NCBI GenBank assembly: GCA_028641055.1
Contig: CM054061.1
Span: 54,974,081 to 55,038,080 of the forward strand
DNA from: Alopecurus myosuroides
Taxonomy: Eukaryota > Streptophyta > Magnoliopsida > Poales > Poaceae
Direction of reading: 5' to 3'
Length of the DNA stretch: 64,000 nt
Shown: piece by piece, positions 1 through 10,916 of the stretch
Layout of the letters: the number at the start of each line of letters is the position of its first letter
Position numbering within the stretch: position 1 is the stretch's first letter
Translations under genes and position numbers: made by a program
The notes under the pieces: generated by a model
What the model saw: only the letters and a program-made list of their open reading frames with translations
What the model was told of the DNA's origin: nothing
Databases searched by the model: none

Positions 1-3000
1 TGATATTTCCTTAGCCAAATTTTACTTATTCAAAACGGTGTTGAGATTCTTCCATCCATCCTTTTCCAGCTGCTCGAAGTCGTCCTTTATCGGGAACACG
101 ACTATGATCATAGTTTCTAACTCTGCAGAGGTTGTGCACTTTCACCATTAGAACCAACTAACCCAAACTATCCTCAAGCACCCAATTTGTGCTAAGGAAA
201 AGAAGAGAGTTGAGACGAGATTTTTCAGAAGCATTTCCTCATCCCATACTGACTTGACGCGCTCCCATTCTAACCATTCTACCACCACCTGTCAAGTCGG
301 GACAAGTCCACGCAACTTAATCCATCTAGCCAGAGCCCATATGACTAATGGCTGCACGGTAGCTACTAAACTTAGAGGGACTTAGGAATCTCTTTGTTCC
401 TGGGCGGCATTCCTCAAGTGAACACCCTCGGGGTGACACTCAACTCTCATCAGCCATGCAACCAAATCCACCCAGGTGGTTCATTGAAGTTGTTACTTAG
501 AATTTTTCCACAATATCAAGTAAAACAATTTGTAACATTGCATAGCCTCTATCAAGTTCTAAGGCTGTAAAGATGAGGTAAATAGATGGCTACACACTAC
601 TAGGATAATAGCATAGCATAGTATAACTTATTAAAATTTCCTATCATGCATACTACTCAAAAACACTAGTAATGCATAGTAAAAATATGGGAGATTTGAT
701 GGTGTGTTACTTGCCTTTGAAGTTGGTGAAGAACAATCACCTTCTCTTCACAAAATGGAACATTCTCTCTGTACAATCTAAACAACACAAGTAAACAACA
801 ATAAAAAAACAATCACAAGCAAAATAACAAAGTATAGCAACCAACAAACTTACACAACAATTTATTCTACAAACGAATTATTTTATTTGGGTTTAGTGTA
901 TGGCAAATGGCTAAGGATTGTGTCTTGAGGATTCCAAACTTATTGAACAAAAGTTTCACTAAGTATTATCACCTTTATTCTAATATACAAAAGGACAACT
1001 TGTTATTTCAATACGCACAAAGAGAACTAATAAATTCTTGTTAGTGGTTTTCCCTTTGTGACTAAGGGTTAGTTTTTGATCAAAAGATCAAATCAATTTC
1101 TGTCTTGTTTTCTCCAAGTCTTCTTTTGCTTCCTTGAGTTGCTTCTGATGTCTAAGTATTTTTTTCATGTTTCTTCAATGTCCTTGCGTGTAGTCCTCCT
1201 TATTAATTATAGGAACTTAGTCATATAGAATAAGAGAGGTAGTAGAGATTGTTAGAGTTCCCCTGAAAGGACTTGTAAAAATCTTCATCTTGTTCATCTT
1301 CTGGGAGAGTATTCTTCTTGAGTTGCAGTTGATCTTCTCGAGGAAAGTCTTCTTGTTGAAATCTTGGTAAAAAAACTCTCATATTACTTGGAAAATAAAT
1401 TCTAAGTCTTGGACAAAACACTAATCACCTTGAAAACAAATTCTAAGTATTGGAAAACAAATCCTAAGTCTTCACAGCCTTGGTCTTAGAAAATCTTCAG
1501 GATCCTTTGTAGCTTCCTCCTTGGTGTGGGGACTTCGTTGAATCTTCTAACACTTCTAACACTTGATGGTTTTGATACAAACTAGTGGCTGGTCAAATCT
1601 AACTTAGCAATAGCACAAAGTCTAAGAGAACAGAAAATAAGGGGAGAAAAGACTTAGAGAAAAAGAGAGAGATGTGGTTGGTCTTCTTGTCTTCTTGATT
1701 TTCTTCTAAGTGCTTCTACTTCTTTGGAGATTCTTCTGAAGTTTATTTTCTTGGCTAAGTCCTTCATTTGTGTTCTTGCTTCATGTTGAAAATCTTCGAG
1801 TAATTGTAGTATCATCTCCATGGCTTTTCACTAATCCAGACTTAGTGGTTTTCAACTAGGAGGATCAACTAGGAAAAATAACTTAGAAATATTCTAAGGG
1901 CTTTGGTTTTTGTCTCTCTGGTCTAAGGTTAGTCCTTAGCACAAATTAGCTAGAGAAAACATATTGAAAATAATTACAGAAAATAAACTAAGTCAAAAAT
2001 AGTCAAATGAGCATATAACAATCAAAACTATCTTAACTGCCAAAAATTATTTTGGGTGCAAGGGACTGTTAGCAAACATCATAAGGTATCCAAAAATATT
2101 TTATTTGTAATTTTTAGATGTATAGAATTTAAACTATGCCAAAAATCACCAAACAAGCCTATTTAAATTTGAACCAATTTATGTTTTTCAAATTTGAATT
2201 TGGACAGTTCTAAAAGATTCTACGTGTTCAGGGCTTTTCAAAAAGTCCTAGTTTGCTTAATTTTGATCTACGGTTAAAAAGTAATGATAGATCTAAGTTG
2301 CAGGGGTATTTCTGCAAAACTGCCAAATTGATTTTAATTCGGAAAAAGAGGGGATAACGCTTGGCCACGTGGCGGATTCTGATTGGATGCCAAGGTTGAC
2401 GGTGCGCTTCCGTGGCTGCTACGTGGCACTGACGTTGCGATAACGAGGCGCTGACTGGGCTGACTAGTGGCTGATCCGGATTTGGAGTCATAATTGTTGA
2501 GATATTCGTATTAAACCGAAGGTAGTTTAGAAGAGCACGTTTTTTGGAATGCGGTGTTTTTTTTCTGCTGTTCGGACGAACTTTTTTTTTAAAACGTTTT
2601 TCTTTTATATTTTTCATTGTTTTCTTTATAACTTTTGTTTTATAGATCTAAATGATCTCAAACCAATTTCTATAGTTTTATAATAATAAAACCTTTCACA
2701 TGAAAACATTTAGGTGTTGTTTTAACACACTTAAAATAATTGTATTTTCAAAATATGATTAAATAACTATGGCTACTTAATATCATTTTAATTGGAAATA
2801 TGACAAATCATTTGAAAGGAGGTTTTATAAAATCCAAAAACATTCTATAAGTCAAATGTTATTTTCCAAAAGTCATTTAACTTATTTTTCATATTCATAT
2901 TTTAAAATATGATTAAATTCTAATAGCAACTTAATGTTATTTCAAAATAAACAAATAGATAGTTTGAATAATAAAACTTATTTTGAATGATTTATTTTAA

Positions 3001-3167
3001 GGGTTATATGACATGTTTGGATTATTATTTCCAATAGCATTGGAATAACATATAGTACTTCCTTTGTGTTTGAGTTTTATTTGTTTTTGGTGGCTTGGTT
3101 TAACCAGAAAACAAAAGTTTTAATTTTTTGTGATTTTTGAATGTTTCCAAAAATCAGGGATGTTACA
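1..3167 (-). mobile_element. Partial chromovirus-like LTR, one edge only
   Basis: This AT-rich stretch has no coding ORF of note and ends abruptly at 3167 with GGGATGTTACA, the reverse of an LTR start TGTAACATCCC. Copia reverse-transcriptase coding sequence begins immediately after it, so an LTR edge inserted in the Copia pol gene is the simplest reading. A CTCTGCAGAG motif near position 130 resembles, on the opposite strand, one in the large LTRs at 20-36 kb, which supports a minus orientation. The other edge lies outside the window, so LTR length, solo status and target duplication cannot be tested. The family is inferred. Confidence 0.45.
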
Positions 3168-4136
3168 AATACTCGTTTATCAGCCCGCTTATATTCAGAA
3201 AGTTTTGGAAAAATTCAATATGGATAAATCATATCCATCCAAGACGCCAATGGTCGTTCGATCCCTTGATATAGAAAAGGACCCCTTTAGACCTAGGGAT
3301 GATGACGAAGAAATATTGGGACCTGAGTTCCCATACCTTAGTGCCATAGGAGCACTAATGTACCTCGCAAATTGTACTAGACCAGATATTGCCTTTGCAG
3401 TAAATTTGCTGGCTAGACATAGTGCAGCTCCAACAAAACGCCACTGGGCAGGAGTAAAGAATATCTTCAGATATTTAAATGGTACTAAAGACCTTGGTTT
3501 ATTCTATAAGAAAAATCAAGAAATGACCCTGATTGGTTATACAGACGCTGGCTATCTTTCTGATCCCCATAATGCCAGGTCACAAACAGGTTTTGTGTTT
3601 TTATATGGTGGAACTGCTATCTCATGGAAGTCAACGAAACAGACTCTAGTAGAAACATCCACTAATCACTCTGAAATAATTGCATTATATGAAGCTTCAC
3701 GAGAATGTGTATGGCTTCGCAGAGTGATCAACCATAATCAAACTTCATGAGGTATTGGTTCATTAGAATCACCAACTATTATCTATGAAGATAATGGTGC
3801 ATGTATTACTCAAATGCATATGGGATATGTTAAAAGTAACATCACAAAACATATTGCTCCAAAACTGTTCTTTCCTCATGAATTACAGAAAAATGGAGAA
3901 ATTGATATTTTGCAAACAAAATCATGTGACAATCTTGCTGATTTGTTCACTAAGTCTTTACCAACAGCTGCATTTAAAAAATGTATTCATGGCATTGGTA
4001 TGAGACGACTACAGAATTTGCAAAGTTCAGGGGGAGAAATTCCTAGAACTGAACTTATTAATTATCATCCGATAATATATATTGTACTCTGTCCTTATGA
4101 GTTTTTCTATGTTGGGTTCTCATATTGGTTTTATTG
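3168..4136 (+). pseudogene. Ty1-Copia polyprotein 3' fragment (RT tail and RNase H)
   Basis: The frame opens mid-protein with YQPAYIQKVLEKFNMD, the C-terminal part of a Copia reverse transcriptase (plus-strand DNA synthesis in cytoplasmic particles). It runs through the LSAIGALMYLANCTRPDIAF block into RNase H, seen as IGYTDAGYLSDP, SQTGFVF and SWKSTKQTLVETST. An in-frame stop at 3748-3750 interrupts it; the same frame then resumes through YEDNGACI, HIAPKLFF and DNLADLFTKSLP, the usual RNase H end. The 5' part (gag, protease, integrase, RT catalytic core) is missing because the LTR ending at 3167 cuts the gene. The copy is dead. The Copia superfamily is clear; the lineage is not assigned. Confidence 0.9.
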
Positions 4137-4300
4137 ACACAATATCTATACCCACGGTATATCGAATTCTTATATTTCCCATAGGATTTAGAAGGATATA
4201 AAACTATAGAAGATCAAAGATTCTGAAGATTTCAGATCGGAGACCATCAAGATCGAACAAGCATATTCCACCTCTCAAGTTTAGAAAAGACATCGTTTGT

Positions 4301-4311
4301 CCAAGGGGGAG
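4301..4311 (+). other. Polypurine tract of the Copia fragment
   Basis: CCAAGGGGGAG lies directly before TGTTAGGAA and downstream of RNase H, the position expected for the plus-strand primer next to a 3' LTR. Confidence 0.7.
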
Positions 4312-4620
4312 TGTTAGGAATAATTAGCATCATATTTAGGCTAAATGGGCAGTTATGATTGTATTAGTAATAACTGCCAGCAGTTGCTTTATTCCCGCGT
4401 TGTCCAAACGCAAACATCCTGAACGGGTGCCAACCCTTCGGAAGGGATGCATGTAAATCGACATTGTAAAGGCAACTGTTTAGACACTATATAAGCCCTG
4501 AACAGTACATCAATAAAACATCCTATTCACTTCTATCTCTCTTCACTTTTCACAATTTATTCGATTTTTTTTTCCGTTTGGCTCGGTAGACAGACACATA
4601 TACGGCTCATGTCTGACATT
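4312..4620 (+). mobile_element. 3' LTR of the Copia fragment (right end approximate)
   Basis: The LTR begins TGTTAGGAATAATTAG right after the polypurine tract. A TATA-like ACTATATAAGCCC near 4483 is followed by pyrimidine-rich sequence, as in the U3/R of many Copia LTRs. I could not fix the CA-3' end because no second LTR copy is in the window. The following 120 bases could be U5 or unrelated flank. Confidence 0.6.
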
Positions 4621-4747
4621 CCATTGCGCACTAACGGGGCGACCCGTTTGATCGAGCTTCTTCTCTTGTAATTTTTTTCGATCGATGCGCAAGATCAACT
4701 TCCGAACTGATCAACGAGATTGGCTCCATTTCTGCACATATTTCAAG

Positions 4748-4986
4748 TTAGTTCCACACCTAATACGAATTAAAACATAGTTTCACACGCAATGCGAATT
4801 AGAAACATAGATCCACGCTCCATATAATCTTAAACATAGTTTCATACTTATTACAAATTAAGACGTAGTTCCACACTCAATAAAAATTTAAATGTTGTTC
4901 CACACTTATTACAGATTAAAACATAGGTCCGCACTCAATACAAATTAAAACATAGTTCCACATTGGATACAATTTAAAACCTAGTT
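4748..4986. repeat. 29-30 bp minisatellite, about 8 units
   Basis: Degenerate tandem units of the form ACATAGTTCCACACT-n-AATACAAATTAA repeat about eight times at 29-30 bp. Divergence between units suggests an old array. It abuts, and slightly overlaps, the C-terminal end of the minus-strand Mutator-like transposase. Confidence 0.85.
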
Positions 4987-6275
4987 GCCTTGTCCACGCC
5001 TTTCTCTCCCTCTTTGGCCTCGCTCCACGCCCATGACCTCCGGCGGTGATGAAAGTGGGACAATCAGGGTCCCTTTGGACAAATTGACTGCATAGAAAAC
5101 ATTGCCTCGTAGAGCCTCTTACTTCAGATCCATCCATGTCATTCCGGATCCGCTGACACTGACGTTTACATCTACCTATTCGCAATAGACTTGGGTCTAT
5201 GATGTACTTCCTTTCAACAGGGTTAACGGTTTTGAAATTACCCATTGATCGAAATACTTGCATCTCACATGTCGAGGTACTGAGTACAGACTCCTTCAGA
5301 AAATAGGGAGACACGAACGAGATTGCATCCATCCCTAGCTGCCGGCAAGCACGAGTACATGGGAGCAAGGCAGCTGAAGCAACTTTGGTTTGTTGCATGT
5401 GCACTCACATGTCGGCCATTCTTCATTTCAAATTTTCACCTCATGCGTCTTCAACTCATTCCCGCATCCGAACTTGTCGGTACCTAAGCACACCTCAAAC
5501 ATCCTTTCTTGATTTCCAATGGAGATGAAAGTGTGCGGCCTAGCTTTTTCAATCTTTCCATTCATGTACTTCAAAACCTTTTTAAAGTAAGGTGTGTTCG
5601 GTTTGTTCATATTATGCAGGCGTGCTCTCTAACGTCTATCTCGGAAATGCTTCATCGTGCCATAGAAAATACCCGCTTTCAATGGTTGTAAGTGACAAAG
5701 CTCGGTTTCCCTTGAAGACAAAGTTATATGTTTCAGCGAGGTTGGTAGTCATGATGCCATACCTTGTTCCATGTATGTCGTGCAACAAAGATCACCTCTC
5801 CAGAGGCTCATGCTCTATCCACTGTCGAAAGTTTTTTACCGGACTCCCAAGTCTTCTCCTAGTACTGGGAGGGTCTCCTCACAAGTCACAAGGCCATATC
5901 GGGTCTTCCTCCGCGGCCGCTGCGCCTTGTGTTGCTCGTGCAGCTACTAGGGACGCATGTGTTGCAACTCGTACCTCTCGTGCTTTTTGCCTCTCTGTAA
6001 CATGTCTTTGCGTGGAATTGTCAAGATTTTGACACAGAAAATTGTACTTCCATTCCTAGTTCTGCTTGCAGAGTTTTTTTGAAAAGATTTATAAAATCAT
6101 TATTTCCAAACTAAGAGAAGAAATTGGCCCCCATAAGGCGCATGTACCAACGGCTCTGCATGTCGTGTCATGTCGTTTATTCTTCAGGCCCATGGTTTGT
6201 CAATGTTTTCATGGCTTTCAGTATACCTGCATGCTTGTCATGAAGGATACACACATTAGGTATCGGGGTTATGCC
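4916..6275 (-). pseudogene. Mutator-like (MULE) transposase, degenerate
   Basis: On the minus strand, blocks typical of plant MULE transposases occur in the right order but in several frames. They are VCILHDKHAGILKAMK and YMRLMGANFFS (catalytic region, about 6120-6250), WIEHEPLERWSLLHDIHGTR and MTTNLAETYNFVFKGNRAL (about 5690-5840), then KVLKYMNGKIEKARPHTFIS and FGCGNELKTHEVKI (about 5430-5600). After these come a decayed SWIM zinc-finger region, LGMDAISFVSPYFLKE, and a C-terminal knuckle QCFLCSQFVQRDPDCP in the ORF 5404-4916. The enzyme would cut and paste DNA at terminal inverted repeats. Stops and frameshifts make it inactive. The N-terminal part and TIRs were not found. The context is transposon debris, not a domesticated FAR1-type gene. 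Confidence 0.85.
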
Positions 6276-6425
6276 AAATAGGGGGATAACCCGGAATTGG
6301 CTGAAAATCGACCTGCCAGGGTGGCCTATTGGTGGAGAAGCAGGAGGCTTATCCGGGCGGCCCAGCAGGCTGACACGAAGAAGAGACGGATTCTAGAAGA
6401 CCCGGAAGGCGGCACAATCCGTCAT

Positions 6426-7781
6426 TGATGTCTACTCATGCTTCTATTCTTGTAGACAGTGTTGGGCCTCCAAATCCAGAGGTTTGTAGAATAGTAGCAA
6501 ATTTCTCTTAACTGGATCACGCAAGATTTATCGAACTCAGGGAGGTAGAGGTCAAACATATCCCTCTCGAGCAACCCTGCCATTACGATACAAGAAGTCT
6601 CATGTGTCCCCAACACACCTAATACAATTGTCAGTTGTATAGGTGCACTAGTTCGGCGAAGAGAGAGTAAAATACAAGTAATATGGATGATTATAAGTGA
6701 TAATAGCAATCTGAAATAAATATGGCAGCAAGCAAACATGTAGCAGAATTGATTGTAAACGGTGTTTCGGTGCTTATAAACAAGGCCTAGGGATCATATT
6801 TTGACTAGTGGCAACAATAATAACATAATTGAATGCATAAATAATCATATATTCACTACGCTACTCTGAACCACTCTCTGGTTGAATAACAAACACCAAT
6901 CAACCGCGTAGGGCTATAAAAGCACTCTTTAGAGTTTGCATTTCCCCATCTAGGTAATCTCACTCTGTCACTATAAGCCCTAGATGGTTCCAAACAAACA
7001 CCACAATTTCATATGGTCATACAACACAAAATATATATATCATGCTAAACCACACGGTGCACACACTGTCACCTTTACACCGTGATGAAAGTGTCTACGA
7101 AGATCTCATAACAAAACCACTTGAGTAGCATAACAGATGAATAGTTTCATCTATTTATTCAACTAGGTTGCAAAGATCATGATCACATAAAGATCACACA
7201 ATGGGAGAGAGAGATGAAACAGATAGCTACCGGTAGAGCCCTCGGCCTCGAGGGAGAACTACTCCCTCCTCATCATAGGAGTGAGAAACGACGATGAAGA
7301 TGGCGATGGAGTCGACGGAGAAATCTGTCCCCCGAAACTTGTCGGCGGCGGCGGAGCTATGGAACTTTTCGTGGATGGAGGTCTATCCTTTTAGGGTTTA
7401 TGCATCGGGGGGAATATATAGATGAAAGGGTTACGTCGGTGGGTGGCCAGGGGGCCCACACCACCAGGTGGTGCGGCCAGGGGGCGCGTCACCCTATGGT
7501 GTGGGGCCTCCAGGGCCCCCCTCCGGGTCCCATCCGGACTCCGTGTATTTGACAGATTTCTAAGACTTCTGGGTTTGTTTCGTCCAATTCCAAGAATATT
7601 TCGAGAACAACTTTTCTGAAACCAAAAAGAGCAGAAAACAGGAACTACGCTGTGGCATCTTGTCAATAGGTTAGTCCTAGAAAATCCATTAAAATGACAT
7701 AAAGTGTATAGGAAACATGTAGCATATGGCATGAAAATAACATGGAACATTAGAAATTATGGATACGTTTGAGACGTATCA
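6426..7781 (-). mobile_element. Athila-type solo LTR (1.36 kb)
   Basis: Read on the minus strand it starts TGATACGTCTCAAACGTATC (right edge, 7781) and ends GTAGACATCA (left edge, 6426), the classic edges of grass Athila-type LTRs. Flanks are GTCAT (6421-6425) and GCCAT (7782-7786), a 5-bp target duplication with one transition. No primer-binding site or internal region is attached, so it is a solo LTR made by LTR-LTR recombination. It holds no gene; the short ORFs inside are chance. Confidence 0.88.
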
Positions 7782-7909
7782 GCCATCCAGTTTGGAGAAG
7801 AAGTCAGGTGTTTAACTTCCAAGATTAGAGATAGATTCCTAATACGAAATAGTTTCCTCTTCTGTAAGCCCTAGCCCGACTATCTATATAAAGCCGGACG
7901 GGAGCCACC

Positions 7910-7914
7910 CAAGG
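7910..7914. repeat. Presumed left target duplication of Copia-B (CAAGG)
   Basis: These are the five bases before the Copia-B 5' LTR. The partner copy is not visible because the 3' end of Copia-B is missing. Confidence 0.35.
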
Positions 7915-9178
7915 TGAAAGTGCAGATGTCTCCCTAATGGGTTTTAATGATTTATGCAACATGTTACGTGTTTTTATTATGTGCGGATTCAGGAACTTTT
8001 CCTGACATTTCTTCACGTTGCGGAAGTTTCGGTAAATCCATTGGAAATTCCGCTCGGCGGAAGTTTCGGAAGAACTACCGCTCCAACTTCCATTTGCTTC
8101 TGGTAGTGAGGATTCTGAAGCGGAAACTGGGCGGAAGTCTAGCCGGAAGTTCTGGTGGGTCGGGAGTTCCGCTCTGCCAGCGGAAGTTCCGGCCATCGGA
8201 AGTTCCGTTTCTCCTTACGTGCCAAATTCCGTCATTCCATGGTGCTCCCTGATGTTAGGACACCTGAAGCGGAAGTTGGACCAGAAGTTCCGGCTTTACA
8301 GAAGTTTCTCCTGTGCCTCGGAAGTTCTGGACATGCGGGAATGAAGACTGAAGAAAAGGCGTAGAAGAATAGGAGGAATTCCCATGGTCGGAAGTTTTGG
8401 CAGGAGGGCGAAAGTTCCGGCCGTGCGGAATTCGGATTCCCCCTCGAACGGCCAGTTTTTCTGGAGAGCTTTAGATAGGGTCGTCTTCTCCATTCAATGC
8501 AAGCTTAACTCCTATTTCTCCCTCCTCCATTAATTCGAGCTTCAACTTACTAGATCTCCCACTCCATCCACCCAATTGATCCAATATTTTGTGGAGTTCT
8601 TAAGGAGACCTAGATCCTTGATTTCACCAAAGGAATTGCAAATCCCCCCCAACAAATCCTAGCAGGTCTTGAAATCTCTTTAGGGCCTAGAAACCCTAGA
8701 GGAAACCGTTATGCTTGGAGCTTCCATCTTGTTGCAAGAAGCTTCGGATCGTTGAGAGCCTCCAACCATCTTGTGGAGTAGACTCAACCTGTGTAAAGGT
8801 TTGGCCAATGCCTTCAAGTCGACCTCATAGTGGAAACAAGAGTCTCCCTCATCAGAGAAGCTCAAGGAGAACAAGTTGTGTACATCTGTGCTATTGGAGT
8901 GCCTCGGTGGCTCCACATATCTCCAATGTAGACGAACTTCCTTTGGGAAGGAACTATGGGAAACATATCCTTCTCTCCTTGTTTACACTTGTGGTTTATC
9001 TTGTGATTTACATATTGCTTCTGTTGCGTAGTTTGTATCGTATCACATGGGTTGTTCACCTAGTTTCACATCTAGATAACCTTATGTTTTACTTGTTTAT
9101 CCCAATCTAAAAAGGAAAAGAAGAAAAATTGTTAGTCACCTATTAACCCCCTTTTTAGTTGACCATGCCGTACTTTCA
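7915..9178 (+). mobile_element. 5' LTR of Copia-B (SIRE/Maximus-like)
   Basis: The LTR is 1264 bp with inverted termini TGAAAGT...ACTTTCA, followed two bases later by a primer-binding site. From about 7985 to 8440 it is packed with GGAAGTTCC-like motifs. The 3' partner LTR is absent from the window. Orientation is set by the primer-binding site and the downstream plus-strand gag. Confidence 0.85.
7985..8440 (+). promoter_or_regulatory. Dense array of CGGAAGTTCCG-like motifs in the Copia-B LTR
   Basis: More than a dozen near-copies of GGAAGTTCC / GGAAGTTTCGG / GGAATTCCG lie in about 450 bp of U3/R. The motif is nearly self-complementary. Clustering in the promoter-bearing part of the LTR suggests a regulatory or structural role. 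That role is inference. Confidence 0.5.
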
Positions 9179-9180
9179 AC

Positions 9181-9193
9181 TGATACCAGAGCC
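9181..9193 (+). other. Primer-binding site of Copia-B (Met-tRNA type)
   Basis: TGATACCAGAGCC lies just after the LTR end and is a variant of the usual Copia site TGGTATCAGAGC, complementary to initiator Met-tRNA. Two transitions separate it from the canonical form. Confidence 0.75.
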
Positions 9194-9353
9194 TCAGCTC
9201 TTTTATCGGGCTTAACCGCCTAAGAGTATTCTGGTCAACGGAGATGACCCTGAGTCTTATAAGGAGGAGATCTCCAAAATGGCAGACAATATAGTTAACC
9301 TACAAGTGACAGTTGGAACCATCCAAACCGAATTGTCCAAGGTTAGCTCTAGT

Positions 9354-9815
9354 TGATGGAGGGATGATAACCCGGTAGGCTAACGTCAAGGTGAAATCCG
9401 GCCCAAAGGAAATCGTGCAAGACCCGGATAAGGAAAAGGAGTTTCTAGAAGGCCCAAGAAGGAGCATAGGCCTCGTAACCCGGCTTTGGGGTTACTATTA
9501 GGAAACTTAGGGTTTGTGTGCGGTTTCTAGGTAGGATTCCGAGTGTGCCTTGTGTAGGAAGCCAGGGAGCCGGGTAAGATATAAGACGGCTCCTAGGGTT
9601 TGAGAAAGAGAGCTTCACCCGATATTCGAGTATCCCTGTAATACGAGAGCTGATATTGTAACCCTAGATCGGAGACTCGGCGACTTGATTGCCAGAGCTA
9701 CCAGATCGATTGATAGCATGATTTCCCCTGAGCTAAACCCTCTCCCAAACACCGGAGTCAAATTACCCCAAGATAAGTTACCTCTGGTAATGTCTTCCAT
9801 GATTATCCCACGACA
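9354..9815. mobile_element. 462-bp solo LTR inside Copia-B gag
   Basis: The edges are TGATGGAGGGATGATAACCCGG and CCCACGACA. Perfect 5-bp target duplications CTAGT flank it (9349-9353 and 9816-9820). Removing the insert plus one CTAGT restores the gag reading frame. No internal domain or primer-binding site is present. It has several CCCGG motifs and a TATATAA-like GATATAAGACGG in its middle; orientation is therefore probably plus but not proven. Confidence 0.88.
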
Positions 9816-10911
9816 CTAGTGTTGGTTTGGAGGTCTCTAGCATAAAGAAATATTGGAGGACATGATGGGTCAACCTAAGGGGCAGGAGGAACCTCCCTAT
9901 GTTTTCTAGAGGTGAGTTCAAATGAGGAATCTCATCCGTATATTGCCGAAATGGAAGCTAACATTGCCAAATCCAAGGCAAAAGCCATGAAAAAGGCTAA
10001 GGTTGGGGAGAAATCCAGAGGCTCAGAGTATCACTTGGCTAATGGTTCGGGTATTAACTTAAAAGTTACACCACCTTTTATTATGACTTTATATGTCCCA
10101 TTGTCTGAATGCCACACATTTTAAATGTTGGACTTCCTCTCATGCTTAACACTGACGAATTCTCTTCTTGGAAGTTCGAAATGGAGTCTCATATTTCCGG
10201 CTCATGCACCACCTTGTGGATAAGTGTGGTGTATGGATTCCATCCTCATGATGAAAGCAATTTGACTCCAAGATAGGACATTGAGTCTCAACTCAACAAG
10301 ACCACTCTCAACATCATTCAAAAGGCCCTCCCACAAGAGAACCTCACTCACATCCGAGGATGCAAGACCGCCAAGGAGGCTTGGGATAGTCTTGGCACTT
10401 TGTTCAAAGGAAATGAAAGCACCCAATCCTCCAAGTATGATGTTGCTCTTGACAAGGCCGAAACTTTTGTCATGCAAGCGGACGAGACTCCCAAAGATCT
10501 CTATAGAAGAACTGTCACCCTCGCAAAGCAATTAAGGAATTTCAAAAAACAGGAGATGATCAAGAGGAAGTTTGTTAAGGCCATCACTCCTTTCTAGAAG
10601 AACCTCGCCACTAGCATTCGTACAAGAGAGGACTACAATTCTCTCAAATCCATTGGTGTACTTAGTGATTTAATTGCTATATAGTTATCTCACAAGAATG
10701 TGGATGATTCCCTTGCTCGCCCAAGAGGAATGGGGCAGTCTCTCAATCTAGATTTGAAGTCAAAAGAGGTTGCTCCAATAGAAGATGTTGAGGAGTATGA
10801 TTATGAGGAGGAGGACTATGAAGACACATAAAAGGGTGCTCACAAGTGCATTTCTCTTGCCATTCATGGCTATCTGAAGAGATGGGAAGCCCATAAGGTC
10901 TATGCTCCAAG

Positions 10912-10916
10912 ACCCC
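10912..10916. repeat. Target duplication ACCCC, left copy (Athila-A)
   Basis: ACCCC here matches ACCCC at 41630-41634, which defines the two edges of Athila-A more than 30 kb apart. Confidence 0.92.

Larger units (their letters stand above)
6283..7914 (+). mobile_element. Broken LTR of an 'ATAACCCGG' family, split by a solo LTR
   Basis: The left piece (about 6283-6425) begins near TGCCAAATAGGGGGATAACCCGG and the right piece (7782-7914) contains TATATAAAGCCGG. Together they resemble one LTR with a TATA box near 7886, distantly similar to the intact 462-bp LTR at 9354-9815 (shared ATAACCCGG and TCTAGAAG-n-CCCGG). It is split at 6426-7781 by an Athila solo LTR and cut at its right side by the Copia-B insertion at 7915. 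Confidence 0.5.
9240..10916 (+). pseudogene. gag: Copia-B gag, 5' part, interrupted
   Basis: Gag forms the virus-like particle. The frame is readable from about 9240 (GDDPESYKEEISKMADN, a coiled-coil-like N-terminus) to the 462-bp solo LTR at 9354, and resumes after it in phase (VGLEVSSIKKY). Further on come EMEANIAKSKAKAMKKAKVG and the UBN2-type capsid core: DEFSSWKFEMESHISGS, TAKEAWDSLGTLFKGNES, SSKYDVALDKAETFVMQAD and YRRTVTLAKQLRNF. Several stops and shifts occur (for example in LTPR*DIES and ITPF*KN). The gene is cut at 10916 by Athila-A and continues at 41635 with the zinc knuckle. The sequence style fits SIRE/Maximus-type Copia gag. Confidence 0.85.

Noticed and set aside
2228..2617. 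Minus-strand 129-codon ORF
   Set aside because: Basic N-terminus from A/T-rich runs, no motif, and inside a probable LTR. Treated as chance.
7391..7619. ORFs on both strands around the GC-rich part of the Athila solo LTR
   Set aside because: The same GC-rich block recurs in all Athila LTRs here with different stops; it is LTR sequence.
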